Shown in pieces: positions 1-8,245 of a stretch of DNA of 64,000 nt (position 1 is the stretch's first letter; each line of letters opens with the position of its first letter). The DNA is taken from assembly GCF_021228795.1 (NCBI RefSeq), contig NZ_CP089309.1, forward strand, positions 5,205,501 through 5,269,500, in the 5' to 3' direction. The stretch comes from Thiocapsa bogorovii. Lineage in GTDB: Bacteria; Pseudomonadota; Gammaproteobacteria; Chromatiales; Chromatiaceae. A program made the position numbers and the translations under genes. Under the pieces are notes generated by a model. It worked only from the letters and a program-made list of their open reading frames with translations, did no database searches and was not told where the DNA came from.

Positions 1-113
1 AGCTCGATATAGGGATTACCCCGCATTTTGCAGAAAACGGTCGCGCCTTCGATGGCCTTGTACGCGAGCGGGTTAAGCTTGCCGAAGAGCGCGCTGCGGC
101 TGATCTCGGTCAT
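1..113 (-). CDS. clpV: Type VI secretion ATPase ClpV/TssH, N-terminal fragment
   Basis: Only the first 37 or so codons are inside the window; the gene continues past base 1. The translation begins MTEISRSALFGKLNPLAYKA and continues with a typical ClpV N-domain, ending at the edge with RGNPYIEL. ClpV is the cytoplasmic AAA+ ATPase that disassembles the contracted TssB/TssC sheath of the type VI secretion system. Its ATG overlaps the tssG stop as ATGA, so it is translationally coupled as the last visible gene of the cluster. The identification rests on a short but characteristic N-terminus; the AAA+ domains are not visible. Confidence 0.85.
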   Translation of the reverse strand, partial: MTEISRSALFGKLNPLAYKAIEGATVFCKMRGNPYIE

Positions 114-1201
114 CGTGCGGATCCTCCATTGGATACGGCTTGTTTTATTGTTTCTGGCGAAGGCGCGTTGATCGTTGTGATGATACTTGGGTCGAGCTTG
201 AGGTCATCGCCGTTACGGCCGAGTGGACGGCTCTTGACCCAGGTCGTCCAGCCCAGCCTTCCCGCTTGGCCCAGGCATGTCTGCGGGACTTCCGGCTGCG
301 CCAACACCGGGTTCAGATCCCAGCCGATCTGATCGCCGATGTAATTGCGCACGATGGCCTTGACCGCATCCAGGCTCTTGCCCCCCGGCAGCAGGCGCAG
401 GTAGTCCGGCAACTTCAGCGGTCCGATGCGGACCCTGAACTTGGACTGATGGTCCCAGACGCGGCCGCCGACCGTCGTCGTCTGACCAAGCGCACCGGTG
501 TTCGGCGACTCTCCGAGGCGCCAGCGGCAGTCATTCGGCAGCGTGAGCCAATGGCCGACGAATTCCTCGATCTGGACCGGCAGTTTCAGAAAGTCCGCGA
601 GGATGGCGCGCAACCCTTCCGGATGCCGTGCCTGGCAGGCGAGATGACCGGTGAAGTGCAGCTTTAGGAGATCTGGCATCTTGTCCCGATCGGCGCAGGA
701 AAACATGCCGGTGCCCTGCAGCGCGCCGAGGTAGACGGCGAATCGGTGCCTGTCGGCACGGTCGAAGGCGACCGCGGGCTGCGCCTGTGCCCAGGCTCGG
801 TAGAACAGCCCGAGCATGCGGTGATTGAAGAGATCGAGAAAGCGGGCGAAGGTGGGGTCGTCGTTGTTGCGCAAGCGGTCCCGCGCGTAGTCGGTCAGGT
901 GCAGAGGCAAGGGGCCATTCGGGCCGAGAAGACCAAGAAAATGGACCAGCAACAGCGGCGGGAGTCCGGCGCCGCGGCGCTGCAGAGCGGCAAGTTCGGC
1001 CGGTGCAAAGATCATCGACGGTGTCTGGCCGAGTCGGATCGGATCGTCCGCCGCCTTGGCCGAGCTGGCGACCCGTGGTCGCTCGGGATACCGGCACTCC
1101 AACTGCCGCAGCGTCTGCAGGAAACTGAAACGCCAGGGTTCGCGCTCCAGTTCGCTGAGCAGCGCTAGAGGGTCGGGCGCAGGCCGATGGTCGCCGGCCA
1201 T
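110..1201 (-). CDS. tssG: Type VI secretion baseplate protein TssG (ImpH/VasB family)
   Basis: This 363-residue protein is the usual length of TssG. It carries the family's conserved early segment (EPWRFSFLQTLRQLE, then RLGQTPSMIFAPAEL) and a middle part with FDLFNHRMLGLFYRAW-type residues near position 125. TssG joins TssE, TssF and TssK in the cytoplasmic baseplate wedge from which the sheath is built. The start lies inside the 3' end of tssF (37-nt overlap) and the stop overlaps clpV, consistent with one polycistronic operon. Assignment is by family resemblance and by its position between tssF and clpV. Confidence 0.93.
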   Translation of the reverse strand: MAGDHRPAPDPLALLSELEREPWRFSFLQTLRQLECRYPERPRVASSAKAADDPIRLGQTPSMIFAPAELAALQRRGAGLPPLLLVHFLGLLGPNGPLPLHLTDYARDRLRNNDDPTFARFLDLFNHRMLGLFYRAWAQAQPAVAFDRADRHRFAVYLGALQGTGMFSCADRDKMPDLLKLHFTGHLACQARHPEGLRAILADFLKLPVQIEEFVGHWLTLPNDCRWRLGESPNTGALGQTTTVGGRVWDHQSKFRVRIGPLKLPDYLRLLPGGKSLDAVKAIVRNYIGDQIGWDLNPVLAQPEVPQTCLGQAGRLGWTTWVKSRPLGRNGDDLKLDPSIITTINAPSPETIKQAVSNGGSAR

Positions 1202-3042
1202 CGCTTCAGCTCTCCGCGGTCGGGGGTCGTGAGCAAGGTCTCGGTAAATCCGTTGATGGAGGCATAGCGCGCGAAGAAGCGCTCGAGGACCGTGCCTAAC
1301 AGGTATGCACCGGTCCCCTCGAAGGCGCTCTCATCGAGGTCGAGCGCGATCTCGATTCCACGGGCATAGGTGATCGGGCGCACGCCGGGGAGACGGCGCG
1401 TGATGGGGCGCGAAGACACCGAGCGGAGCCCCTCGAGCTGATGGCGCGCCCCGGCGACGGTGAGGTCCGCGTATAGGGCCAACAATTCGCGCAGCGCTCC
1501 GGCACCGGTTCCGCCGTCGGTATCGGTGATGGACAAATAGTTCAGGGAAAGATGGCTGATCAGTCGCCAGGCCGTATCGCCGTGCGCATGGGATGGTTTC
1601 GGCGCGGTCGGTCCAGCACGCACCCGCACGGCCTGCACCGGAGCCCCGGATTCGAGAGAGAAGTCCGTCTTGCCCGCACCCACGGGCATTTGCAGCGGTA
1701 GGTCTCGATTGGTGCAGAGACAGGTGACCCCGAGCTGGCGCAGTTCTGCTGACCAGGGTGCCGCGGCGGCATCGACCAGGTTGACGTAGAGTTCGCTGCC
1801 GGAATAGCTCGATCGCGGACCCTGTCTGCGCTGACGCGACGAGAGTCTGCGGGGGACGCGGTGCACGCTGTAATAGGCCGGATGCTCGTCGGGGTGGGTT
1901 AGGTCGGTTGCGGCGTAGAAAGGACGAAATTCGCGGGAGGTCGTGCTCGATGCCCCATAGCCGGATACACCGTCGACACGATAGATCTCGAAGTCCATGG
2001 GTCGTATGCGGTCCGGGACGACATGGAATTCGGGCCCGCCCTTGTCGAGATGGATGCGATCGCAGCGCTTGGGAAACAGGTTGATGGCAGGCGTGCAGTG
2101 CAGTGCGAAGTTGCCGGCATCGAGGGCGCCGTCGAGTGCCTTCGCCGGCGACGGCAGGAGTACGATGATGTCGACCTCTGGTGCGTTCAGTTGAGCCAGT
2201 GCCGGGGCCAGACCGTCCAGCGCTACGAAGAGGTAGCGCTCGGGAAACGCGAAATACTCGTGGAGGTTGCGATAGCCTTGGAAAGAGGCCAGCGTGTATG
2301 GCAACAGGGCCTCGTCCGCCGAGAATCCAAGGGGTTTCAGCGTGGAGCCGGGAAGTTCCGTCAGCCAGGGCAGGGGGCGCGGCAACGGCTGTATGAGTAC
2401 GGCGACCGGATTCGCGGTGAGCTGTTCGTACAGCGTGAACGGCACCTCGTCGCTGCCTTGCAGGAAGAGCACCAATTGGTCGAGTTGGATGTCGCGCAGG
2501 TTCAAGCCCGCGGTTGCGCGCAGGCGCAGGCGGATGCCCGCCTTGCTGCGGTTCAGGGCTGGCAGGTCGGTCTTCGCGACCGGGCCGGCATGGCTGAAGT
2601 ATTCCGCCTGGGTGATCTCGATGGGCCAAAGAACCGTCTCGTGCGCTGTGCGGTACTCGCACGCTGTCTGCTCGCCCTTGCCGAGGGTCCCGCGCAGCAG
2701 GGTATCACGCGGGATCGCGAAGCCGGCTGCCAGCGCCCCCTCGGTCGGGTCCGGCTGCAACTGCACGACGGCCATCGACGGCGTTGGGGCCAGGTAGTGC
2801 GGATAGATCATCTCCAGCAGGTGCTGGGTGAAGGTCGGAAATTCGTCCTCGATCTTGAGCTGGACGCGAGCGGCGAGGAACGCGAAACCCTCGAGCAGGC
2901 GCTCGACGTAGGGGTCCGCGCATTCGAAGGCGGTGAGGCCGAGGCGGCCGGCGATCTTCGGGAACTCGGCTGCGAACTCCCCGCCGATTCCACGCAGGTG
3001 TTGGAGTTCTCGGTTGTAATGGGCGAGGAGACGTGGGTCCAT
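1165..3042 (-). CDS. tssF: Type VI secretion baseplate protein TssF (ImpG/VasA family)
   Basis: The product has about 625 residues, starting MDPRLLAHYNRELQHLRGIG, the classic TssF N-terminus, followed by FAAEFPKIAGRLGL and ADPYVERLLEGFAFLAARVQLK. TssF is the largest baseplate wedge component and pairs with TssG. An in-frame ATG lies 48 nt further upstream, inside tssE, but the start chosen here fits the family N-terminus and leaves a 7-nt gap after the tssE stop. No truncation or frameshift was seen. Confidence 0.93.
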   Translation of the reverse strand: MDPRLLAHYNRELQHLRGIGGEFAAEFPKIAGRLGLTAFECADPYVERLLEGFAFLAARVQLKIEDEFPTFTQHLLEMIYPHYLAPTPSMAVVQLQPDPTEGALAAGFAIPRDTLLRGTLGKGEQTACEYRTAHETVLWPIEITQAEYFSHAGPVAKTDLPALNRSKAGIRLRLRATAGLNLRDIQLDQLVLFLQGSDEVPFTLYEQLTANPVAVLIQPLPRPLPWLTELPGSTLKPLGFSADEALLPYTLASFQGYRNLHEYFAFPERYLFVALDGLAPALAQLNAPEVDIIVLLPSPAKALDGALDAGNFALHCTPAINLFPKRCDRIHLDKGGPEFHVVPDRIRPMDFEIYRVDGVSGYGASSTTSREFRPFYAATDLTHPDEHPAYYSVHRVPRRLSSRQRRQGPRSSYSGSELYVNLVDAAAAPWSAELRQLGVTCLCTNRDLPLQMPVGAGKTDFSLESGAPVQAVRVRAGPTAPKPSHAHGDTAWRLISHLSLNYLSITDTDGGTGAGALRELLALYADLTVAGARHQLEGLRSVSSRPITRRLPGVRPITYARGIEIALDLDESAFEGTGAYLLGTVLERFFARYASINGFTETLLTTPDRGELKRWPATIGLRPTL

Positions 3043-3049
3043 GATCGCG

Positions 3050-3562
3050 TCAGTCGCCGCCTCCTGTTGCTTCCACGACGGCCACCTCACCGGACTCCAG
3101 ATCCACTTCGGTCTTCAGGTAGAGCTGTTGCGGCAGGGGTTGCCCCCAGAGCTCGCCTTCGATGTCGAAACGGATGGCGTTGTGGTTCATGTGCGACTCG
3201 TCGACGACGGCGCGAATGACCAGCGACTGTCGCGTGATGCGCGGCTCAAAGCGCAGGATGGCTTGGCGCAGATCGCGTTCCAGCGTGAGGACATCCAGGC
3301 CGGACACATGCCGCCCGGCCAAGTCGGGCAAGCCGAAGTTCAATACGGACTGCCGGACCTCGGGGAAGGCGTCCAGTTCCGCAACGGATGCCAAATCGCA
3401 GGTATTCAGCAGCCATTTCAAATCACGTAAGACGCAGGCCTTGAGCCGCCGCGGCGACAGCACCCGGTCGTCGCGCGACTCCTCGGTCGTCTTGGGCGCG
3501 TTGTCCGTTAGTCGATCGAGTAGCGATGGTTGCAATCGCTCCTTCGGTGTCAGTTCAGCCAT
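3050..3562 (-). CDS. tssE: Type VI secretion baseplate protein TssE (gp25-like)
   Basis: The 170-residue product resembles T4 gp25/TssE lysozyme-like baseplate proteins: a basic N-terminal tract (LQPSLLDRLTDN), the segment RRLKACVLRDLKWLLNTCDL, then SVLNFGLPDLAG. It ends with the beta-rich part carrying DIEGELWGQPLPQQLYLKTEVDLE (split here only by description). TssE starts sheath polymerisation at the baseplate. The ATG was preferred to a GTG one codon upstream. The start overlaps the end of tagJ by 8 nt, so the two are likely co-translated. Confidence 0.9.
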   Translation of the reverse strand: MAELTPKERLQPSLLDRLTDNAPKTTEESRDDRVLSPRRLKACVLRDLKWLLNTCDLASVAELDAFPEVRQSVLNFGLPDLAGRHVSGLDVLTLERDLRQAILRFEPRITRQSLVIRAVVDESHMNHNAIRFDIEGELWGQPLPQQLYLKTEVDLESGEVAVVEATGGGD

Positions 3563-4376
3563 CACCGGTTCCGTCGGCTGCCGAATTGGTCTGTTCCAGA
3601 CTGATCTCGCGTATACCTAGCAGGGGGTACTCACCCTGATCGGTTGCGAGCATCCGTTGTCCCAGCCCGACGAACAGCCCTGAGCCGCGCTCTAGCCAAT
3701 CGGTACGGCGTGCGAGTCGGATGCTGGCGTCTTCGCTGAACTCAGATCCCGGATAGCGGGTCGGTACCAGCGCCACGGATTCACCGCCGTTGGTCCAGGT
3801 GACTCGAGCGGGTACCCACACGAGGTCGCGAAGATCGCTGGGTTCTTCGAAACGGATACAGCGAATGTGTTGAAAGGGGACCCAGTTGTATCGTCCGTTC
3901 AGCACCATTTCCACGACCGGTCCTAAGCGCATATCGGCGTCGGCGATCCATGCGAACGGATCGCCGTCAATTTGGCCGGCCGTCGCCGGGGCCTCGTCGA
4001 ATGCCTCAGAGCGCAACCCTTGTGATTCCTCCGCTTTGCCTTGTCCGCTCAGCCGAAGCGCTTGGAACAGCAGTGCGATCCAGCGCTGGGGTTCACCAAA
4101 GACGATGGGGTCGCGCTCACCGGCGAAGACGCGCTCGCGCAAGACAGCCGATTGCAGCGCAGGTCTGTAGGTTCCAGCCATTGCCAGCGTGCCGGCGTCG
4201 AGTTCAGCTGCAACATTCAATTGATTCAGGGCCTTTTTCCATTCGCCCAGGACCGAGAGCAGTTGGAACAAGAAGATCCGGAGTTTTGCATCGGCCGGCG
4301 CCTTGCGTACCTGCGACTGAAGCTGTTTCAGCGCAGTGTCAAGATCGCCTTCTTTCAGCGCCTGTTCTGCGTCCAT
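3555..4376 (-). CDS. tagJ: Type VI secretion accessory protein TagJ (ImpE family)
   Basis: The 273-residue protein begins MDAEQALKEGDLDTALKQLQ and shows a TPR-like helical N-terminal half followed by a conserved C-terminal beta domain (ADMRLGPVVEMVLNGRYNWV, then LRDLVWVPARVTW), as in ImpE/TagJ. In characterised systems TagJ binds the TssB N-terminus and assists ClpV-type sheath handling; it occurs only in some T6SS subtypes. A longer reading frame extends 114 nt upstream, but that part is unlike the family and runs into the hcp-tagJ hairpin, so the internal ATG was chosen. Confidence 0.88.
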   Translation of the reverse strand: MDAEQALKEGDLDTALKQLQSQVRKAPADAKLRIFLFQLLSVLGEWKKALNQLNVAAELDAGTLAMAGTYRPALQSAVLRERVFAGERDPIVFGEPQRWIALLFQALRLSGQGKAEESQGLRSEAFDEAPATAGQIDGDPFAWIADADMRLGPVVEMVLNGRYNWVPFQHIRCIRFEEPSDLRDLVWVPARVTWTNGGESVALVPTRYPGSEFSEDASIRLARRTDWLERGSGLFVGLGQRMLATDQGEYPLLGIREISLEQTNSAADGTGDG

Positions 4377-4438
4377 CGGGCTTCTCCACCGCCGAAGGAA
4401 AGTCCCCCAGCCGAACTCGGTTCGAGGACAAAATGAGG

Positions 4439-4458
4439 CGCTGACCAAATGGTCAGCG
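4439..4458 (-). promoter_or_regulatory. Hairpin in the hcp-tagJ intergenic gap
   Basis: A perfect 8-bp stem (CGCTGACC / GGTCAGCG) with a 4-nt loop lies in the 153-nt gap between hcp and tagJ. Read on the minus strand it is followed by CCTCATTTTG, too short a T run for a standard terminator. The likely role is partial termination or protection of the 3' end of the upstream hcp message, which would let the abundant Hcp tube subunit be made in excess over the baseplate proteins. The structure is seen directly; the role is inferred. Confidence 0.5.
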
Positions 4459-4529
4459 TCGTATCGTCGATAATGCCAAGAGGGACCCACCCTCCTGCAT
4501 CCTACCCCGGAGAGCGATGCGCAGACCCC

Positions 4530-5018
4530 TTATTCCTGGACGTTCTTCTCCAGACTCCATGTGCGATCGGTGCTTGAGCCCGGAGCACCCGTGTGATCAA
4601 TTGGTGTGTATTCCCATTTGATCTTTCCGTAGGCGAAAGAGACCTGCTCGATGGGTTTGATCTCATCGCCTTGCGATCCACCCGGCGTGATCGATGTGAC
4701 GATGCAATCTTCCAGCACGTACTTCATGAAGCAATGCTTGTCACCGGTCGCGAGGCACAACTCCAATTCGATTTTCGGAATATGCTCGCCTTTAGCGCAC
4801 TTGATGTTGAGGTCGCAGGTCGCGTTGTCGATGGTCTTTGCGACAACGAGATCTTGGAAATCAGCACGGCCCCCAGTGCGCCCCCCCGTTGCGCTGGCGC
4901 CCGACACCGGTTGACTAACGCCGTGACTGTAACTCAAAATTTCGATCCATTTGTCGTGTCCGTCGTCGGTGCTCTCTCCATCGACGCCCTCGATCTTCAT
5001 GAACATGTCGACTGCCAT
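4530..5018 (-). CDS. hcp: Type VI secretion tube protein Hcp (TssD)
   Basis: The 162-residue protein begins MAVDMFMKIEGVDGES and contains the Hcp signature HDKWIEILSYSHGVSQPVSG, the strand FQDLVVAKTIDNAT and the C-terminal IKWEYTPIDHTG. Hcp hexamers stack to form the inner tube that is ejected into target cells. A good Shine-Dalgarno (GGAGG) sits 9 nt before the ATG. The gene is flanked by the two largest gaps of the cluster (114 nt upstream, 153 nt downstream), suggesting separate transcript dosage. Confidence 0.95.
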   Translation of the reverse strand: MAVDMFMKIEGVDGESTDDGHDKWIEILSYSHGVSQPVSGASATGGRTGGRADFQDLVVAKTIDNATCDLNIKCAKGEHIPKIELELCLATGDKHCFMKYVLEDCIVTSITPGGSQGDEIKPIEQVSFAYGKIKWEYTPIDHTGAPGSSTDRTWSLEKNVQE

Positions 5019-5132
5019 CGCTCATTTCCTCCGACTCTCTTTTATATGCCCCTGAGGGCGAAGTTTGTGCGGCGGAATTTTGACCGCACGGATGAAGCCC
5101 GCGTTGATCGCTGGAGCAGGTTTATCTCTTCT

Positions 5133-6626
5133 TCAGCCCTTTTCCGAGGGAAGTCGCGACACGAGGCGTAGCGATACCGTCAAACCCTCCAACTGATAGT
5201 GTGGCCGGAGATAGAACTTGGAGGTGTAGTAGCCGGGGTTGCCCTCGACTTCTTCCACGACGACCTTCGCGGCTGCGAGCGGTTTGCGTGCCTTATCGAC
5301 TTCGGACGCATTGGCCGGATTGGGTTCGACGTATTTGTTGATCCATTTGTTGAGCCATTTCTCCATGTCTTCGCGCTCCTTAAACGATCCGACCTTGTCT
5401 CGGACAATCGCTTTGAGGTAATGCGCGAATCGACAGACGGCGAACAAGTAGGGCAAACGTGCGGCCAGGTTGGCGTTTGCAGTTGCGTCCGGGTCATCGT
5501 ACTCGAAGGGTTTTTGCAATGATTGCGCTCCGATGAACGCGGCAAAATCGGTGTTCTTCTTATGCAGCAGCGGCATGAATCCGTTCTTGGCCAGCTCAGC
5601 TTCCCGCCGATCGTCGATCGCGATTTCTGTGGGGCACTTCATGTCGATGCCGCCGTCGTCGGTCGGGAAGGTGTGCACCGGCAAACCTTCGACCGCACCG
5701 CCCGATTCCACACCGCGAATACGGGAGCACCAGCCGTAAAGTTTGAATGCCCGATTGATATTCACGGCCATGGCATAAGCTGCATTCGACCAGGTATACC
5801 GCGAATGGTCTCCGGCGGCAGTCTCCTCTTCGAAGTCGAACTCTTCGACCGGATCGGTCTTGGCTCCGTAAGGCAATCTGGATAGAAACCGCGGCATGGC
5901 CAAGCCGATGTAGCGCGAGTCTTCGGATTCACGCAAAGACTTCCAGGCGGCATACTCCGGGGTCTGGAATATTTTTGTTAGATCGCGTGGGTTACTCAAC
6001 TCTTGCCACGACTCCATCTGAAATACGCCCGGATCGGCGCCGGTAATGAAGGGAGTATGTGCGGCAGCGGAGATCTGCGCCATCTGTCCCAGTAGCTCGA
6101 CGTCTGGCGGACTGTGATCAAAGTAATAGTCACCAACCAGGCAGCCAAATGGTTCGCCGCCGAACATGCTGTATTCTTCCGTGTAGACCTTCTTAAAAAT
6201 AGGGCTTTGATCCCAAGCGGTGCCCTTGAATTTTTTCAGATTTTTATGGATTTCCTTTTTCGAAATGTTCATGACGCGAATCTTGAGCATCTCGTCTGTT
6301 TCGGTGTTGTTGACAAGGTAGTGCAATCCCCGCCAACTGCCTTCCAACTGACTGAAATCCTGGTGGTGCAGGATCAGATTGACCTGCTGGGTGAGTTTGC
6401 GATCGATCTCCGCGATGATCGATTCGATGGTCCGAACCGCGTCATCCGAAATGAGCCCGGTTTGTTCCAACGCCTGGGCCGCAAGGGTGTGAACCGCGTC
6501 TTGGACTGCCTCTCTTGCGCGGTCTGATCGCGGTTTGAACTCTTGCTGCAGAAGTGAAGCAAAGTCCCCTGCCGGCGCCGTCTCAAGTTGGACCGCGGAT
6601 TCGGCTTGTTTCTCGGTCTCAGCCAT
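5133..6626 (-). CDS. tssC: Type VI secretion contractile sheath large subunit TssC
   Basis: The 497-residue protein matches TssC/VipB: DRKLTQQVNLILHHQDFSQL and EGSWRGLHYLVNNTETDEML in the N-terminal third, the GGEPFGCLVGDYYFDHSPPD block near 155-175, and a C-terminus with NPGYYTSKFYLRPHYQLEGL. TssC pairs with TssB to form the contractile sheath. Its ATG lies 8 nt inside the end of tssB, which suggests stoichiometric coupled synthesis. Length and motifs are complete. Confidence 0.96.
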   Translation of the reverse strand: MAETEKQAESAVQLETAPAGDFASLLQQEFKPRSDRAREAVQDAVHTLAAQALEQTGLISDDAVRTIESIIAEIDRKLTQQVNLILHHQDFSQLEGSWRGLHYLVNNTETDEMLKIRVMNISKKEIHKNLKKFKGTAWDQSPIFKKVYTEEYSMFGGEPFGCLVGDYYFDHSPPDVELLGQMAQISAAAHTPFITGADPGVFQMESWQELSNPRDLTKIFQTPEYAAWKSLRESEDSRYIGLAMPRFLSRLPYGAKTDPVEEFDFEEETAAGDHSRYTWSNAAYAMAVNINRAFKLYGWCSRIRGVESGGAVEGLPVHTFPTDDGGIDMKCPTEIAIDDRREAELAKNGFMPLLHKKNTDFAAFIGAQSLQKPFEYDDPDATANANLAARLPYLFAVCRFAHYLKAIVRDKVGSFKEREDMEKWLNKWINKYVEPNPANASEVDKARKPLAAAKVVVEEVEGNPGYYTSKFYLRPHYQLEGLTVSLRLVSRLPSEKG

Positions 6627-7164
6627 TCTTGTTGTCCTCCGCGGCGGCGGTGTCGGCTTGGCCTGCTTCGTGCGGTTTCGGCATACTCGCCAGAGATTTG
6701 AGCAATGCGGGGTCGTTCAACGCGTTCGCGATGAGGTCTTCGGCCCCGCTTTTACCGTCCATGTAGGTCAGGAGGTTCGACAGCTGCGTTCTGGCTTGCA
6801 GAAGCTTGTTCAACGAGTCGACCTTGCGTGCGACCGCAGCGGGGGAGAAATCGTCCATGCTCTCGAAGGTCAGTTCAACATTGAGGTTGCCTTCACCAGT
6901 TAGGCTATTCGGCACCTGAAAGGCGACACGAGGCTTCATGGATTTGAGTCGGTCGTCGAAATTGTCGACGTCGATCTCAAGGAAAGCGCGGTCGCCGACG
7001 GGTGGAAGAGGGGTTTCCGGTTTGCCGGACAGATCCGACAACACGCCCATAACAAAAGGCAGCTGAATGGTCTTCTCAGCACCATAAAGCTCCACGTCAT
7101 ACTCGATCTGGACCCTGGGTGCCCGATTTCGAGCGACGAACTTTTGACTACTCTCTTTGGCCAT
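6619..7164 (-). CDS. tssB: Type VI secretion contractile sheath small subunit TssB
   Basis: The 181-residue product begins MAKESSQKFVARNRAPRVQI and continues with EYDVELYGAEKTIQLPFVMG and the invariant DLSGKP segment of TssB/VipA. The C-terminal helices include LNKLLQARTQLSNLLTYMDG, the ClpV/TagJ-proximal part of the subunit. It forms heterodimers with TssC. It follows tssA by 28 nt and overlaps tssC by 8 nt. Confidence 0.95.
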   Translation of the reverse strand: MAKESSQKFVARNRAPRVQIEYDVELYGAEKTIQLPFVMGVLSDLSGKPETPLPPVGDRAFLEIDVDNFDDRLKSMKPRVAFQVPNSLTGEGNLNVELTFESMDDFSPAAVARKVDSLNKLLQARTQLSNLLTYMDGKSGAEDLIANALNDPALLKSLASMPKPHEAGQADTAAAEDNKNG

Positions 7165-7192
7165 CTTCTCTCCCCCGTCTTATTTAAACCGT

Positions 7193-8245
7193 TTATGAAT
7201 CAGGTCCCTTGATCGCCGTAACCTTATCCAATGCCTCGGGTACTAGGTCGTTCATGATCGCCAAGAAATCCATCGTGGCGAGGCGGCGTGCGCGCTTCAA
7301 TAGCAACGGTACGGGACTTGACGGCTCACTGCGTGTGTAGTAAGCACAGACTGCGTCAAGCACGCGAACGACGTCATCTCGACCCGTGATCTGCATTGAA
7401 TCGGCATTGGACGAGGACATCCTTCCGCTGCCGCCATGACCGGACACACTGCTTGGTTGATGTGCGCTCGAGTCGGCATCGGGCGCGGCGTCTGCTGGCC
7501 GACGTTCGTTCAGGCGGGCACGCAGAGTCGTTTCGATACTCGACAGGAGCGTTAGCAACGCGTCGAAATCCGGAGACGCCATCGCCTGGACGTGCGCCCC
7601 CAGCGATGCGCTCAGTGCGCGAATCTGCTCCGAAGCAGAGGCTGCGGCGATCGCGTGTGACGCAAGCTCGTCTAGGTCGCAGTCCATGAATGCCGCGTGC
7701 ACGGACGCGGTGTCCAAAGGCGTCACGCCGGATGGCGGTTTGGACTTACCCTCCGCAAGCTCGATATCGCGTAAAGAGAGGGGGCCGAAGGTGCGTGAAC
7801 GAATCAGAGGCGCATCGCGAAGGGGCGTGAGAAGGACGGTTGGATCGGTCAGCGTTGCCAGTACGCTGATCCTCTCGGTCGCGTCGTTATCGTCGGACGC
7901 GTCGAGGGACGGGTACAGTTGATCCCAATAACGATCAACGATGCCGACCAGAACTTGTATGCCCGCTTGCAAGCCCGGCAGAGAGGATGTTCGAATCAAG
8001 GCCCGCAACAGCAATGTGGCGATGCGGAGATCTTTGGACTGCAGCAGAATGTCCACACAAGCGCTCTGGACTCTTTGCCAGTCTGGTTGTTCCGCCGGGA
8101 CGACAGTATTGCCCATGACCCGCTCAGGCGTTCCGGCTGCGAGCCTCATCACCTCAAGGAATGCCGGATCGTACTCCCGGTCCTCACCCGCGGGCATCTC
8201 TGCGGAAACAGGCGTCAGCAGCGCGTCAACATCGATTACCGGCAT
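7193..8245 (-). CDS. tssA: Type VI secretion protein TssA (ImpA N-terminal domain)
   Basis: The 350-residue protein has the ImpA N-terminal domain: DALLTPVSAEMPAGEDREYD, then QPDWQRVQSACVDILLQSKD and a helical block with DLRIATLLLRALIRTSSLPG near residues 70-90. A Ser/His/Gly-rich linker (about 255-285) precedes a C-terminal segment ending LPLLLKR-like residues and MDFLAIMNDLVPEALDK, as in short TssA proteins. TssA primes and coordinates tube/sheath assembly. It is the first gene of the visible cluster; the ATG was preferred to a GTG one codon upstream. Confidence 0.92.
   Translation of the reverse strand: MPVIDVDALLTPVSAEMPAGEDREYDPAFLEVMRLAAGTPERVMGNTVVPAEQPDWQRVQSACVDILLQSKDLRIATLLLRALIRTSSLPGLQAGIQVLVGIVDRYWDQLYPSLDASDDNDATERISVLATLTDPTVLLTPLRDAPLIRSRTFGPLSLRDIELAEGKSKPPSGVTPLDTASVHAAFMDCDLDELASHAIAAASASEQIRALSASLGAHVQAMASPDFDALLTLLSSIETTLRARLNERRPADAAPDADSSAHQPSSVSGHGGSGRMSSSNADSMQITGRDDVVRVLDAVCAYYTRSEPSSPVPLLLKRARRLATMDFLAIMNDLVPEALDKVTAIKGPDS

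Noticed and set aside
2023-3219. A 398-codon plus-strand open frame
   Set aside because: It is antisense to tssF and tssE, has shadow-type composition and no recognisable domain.
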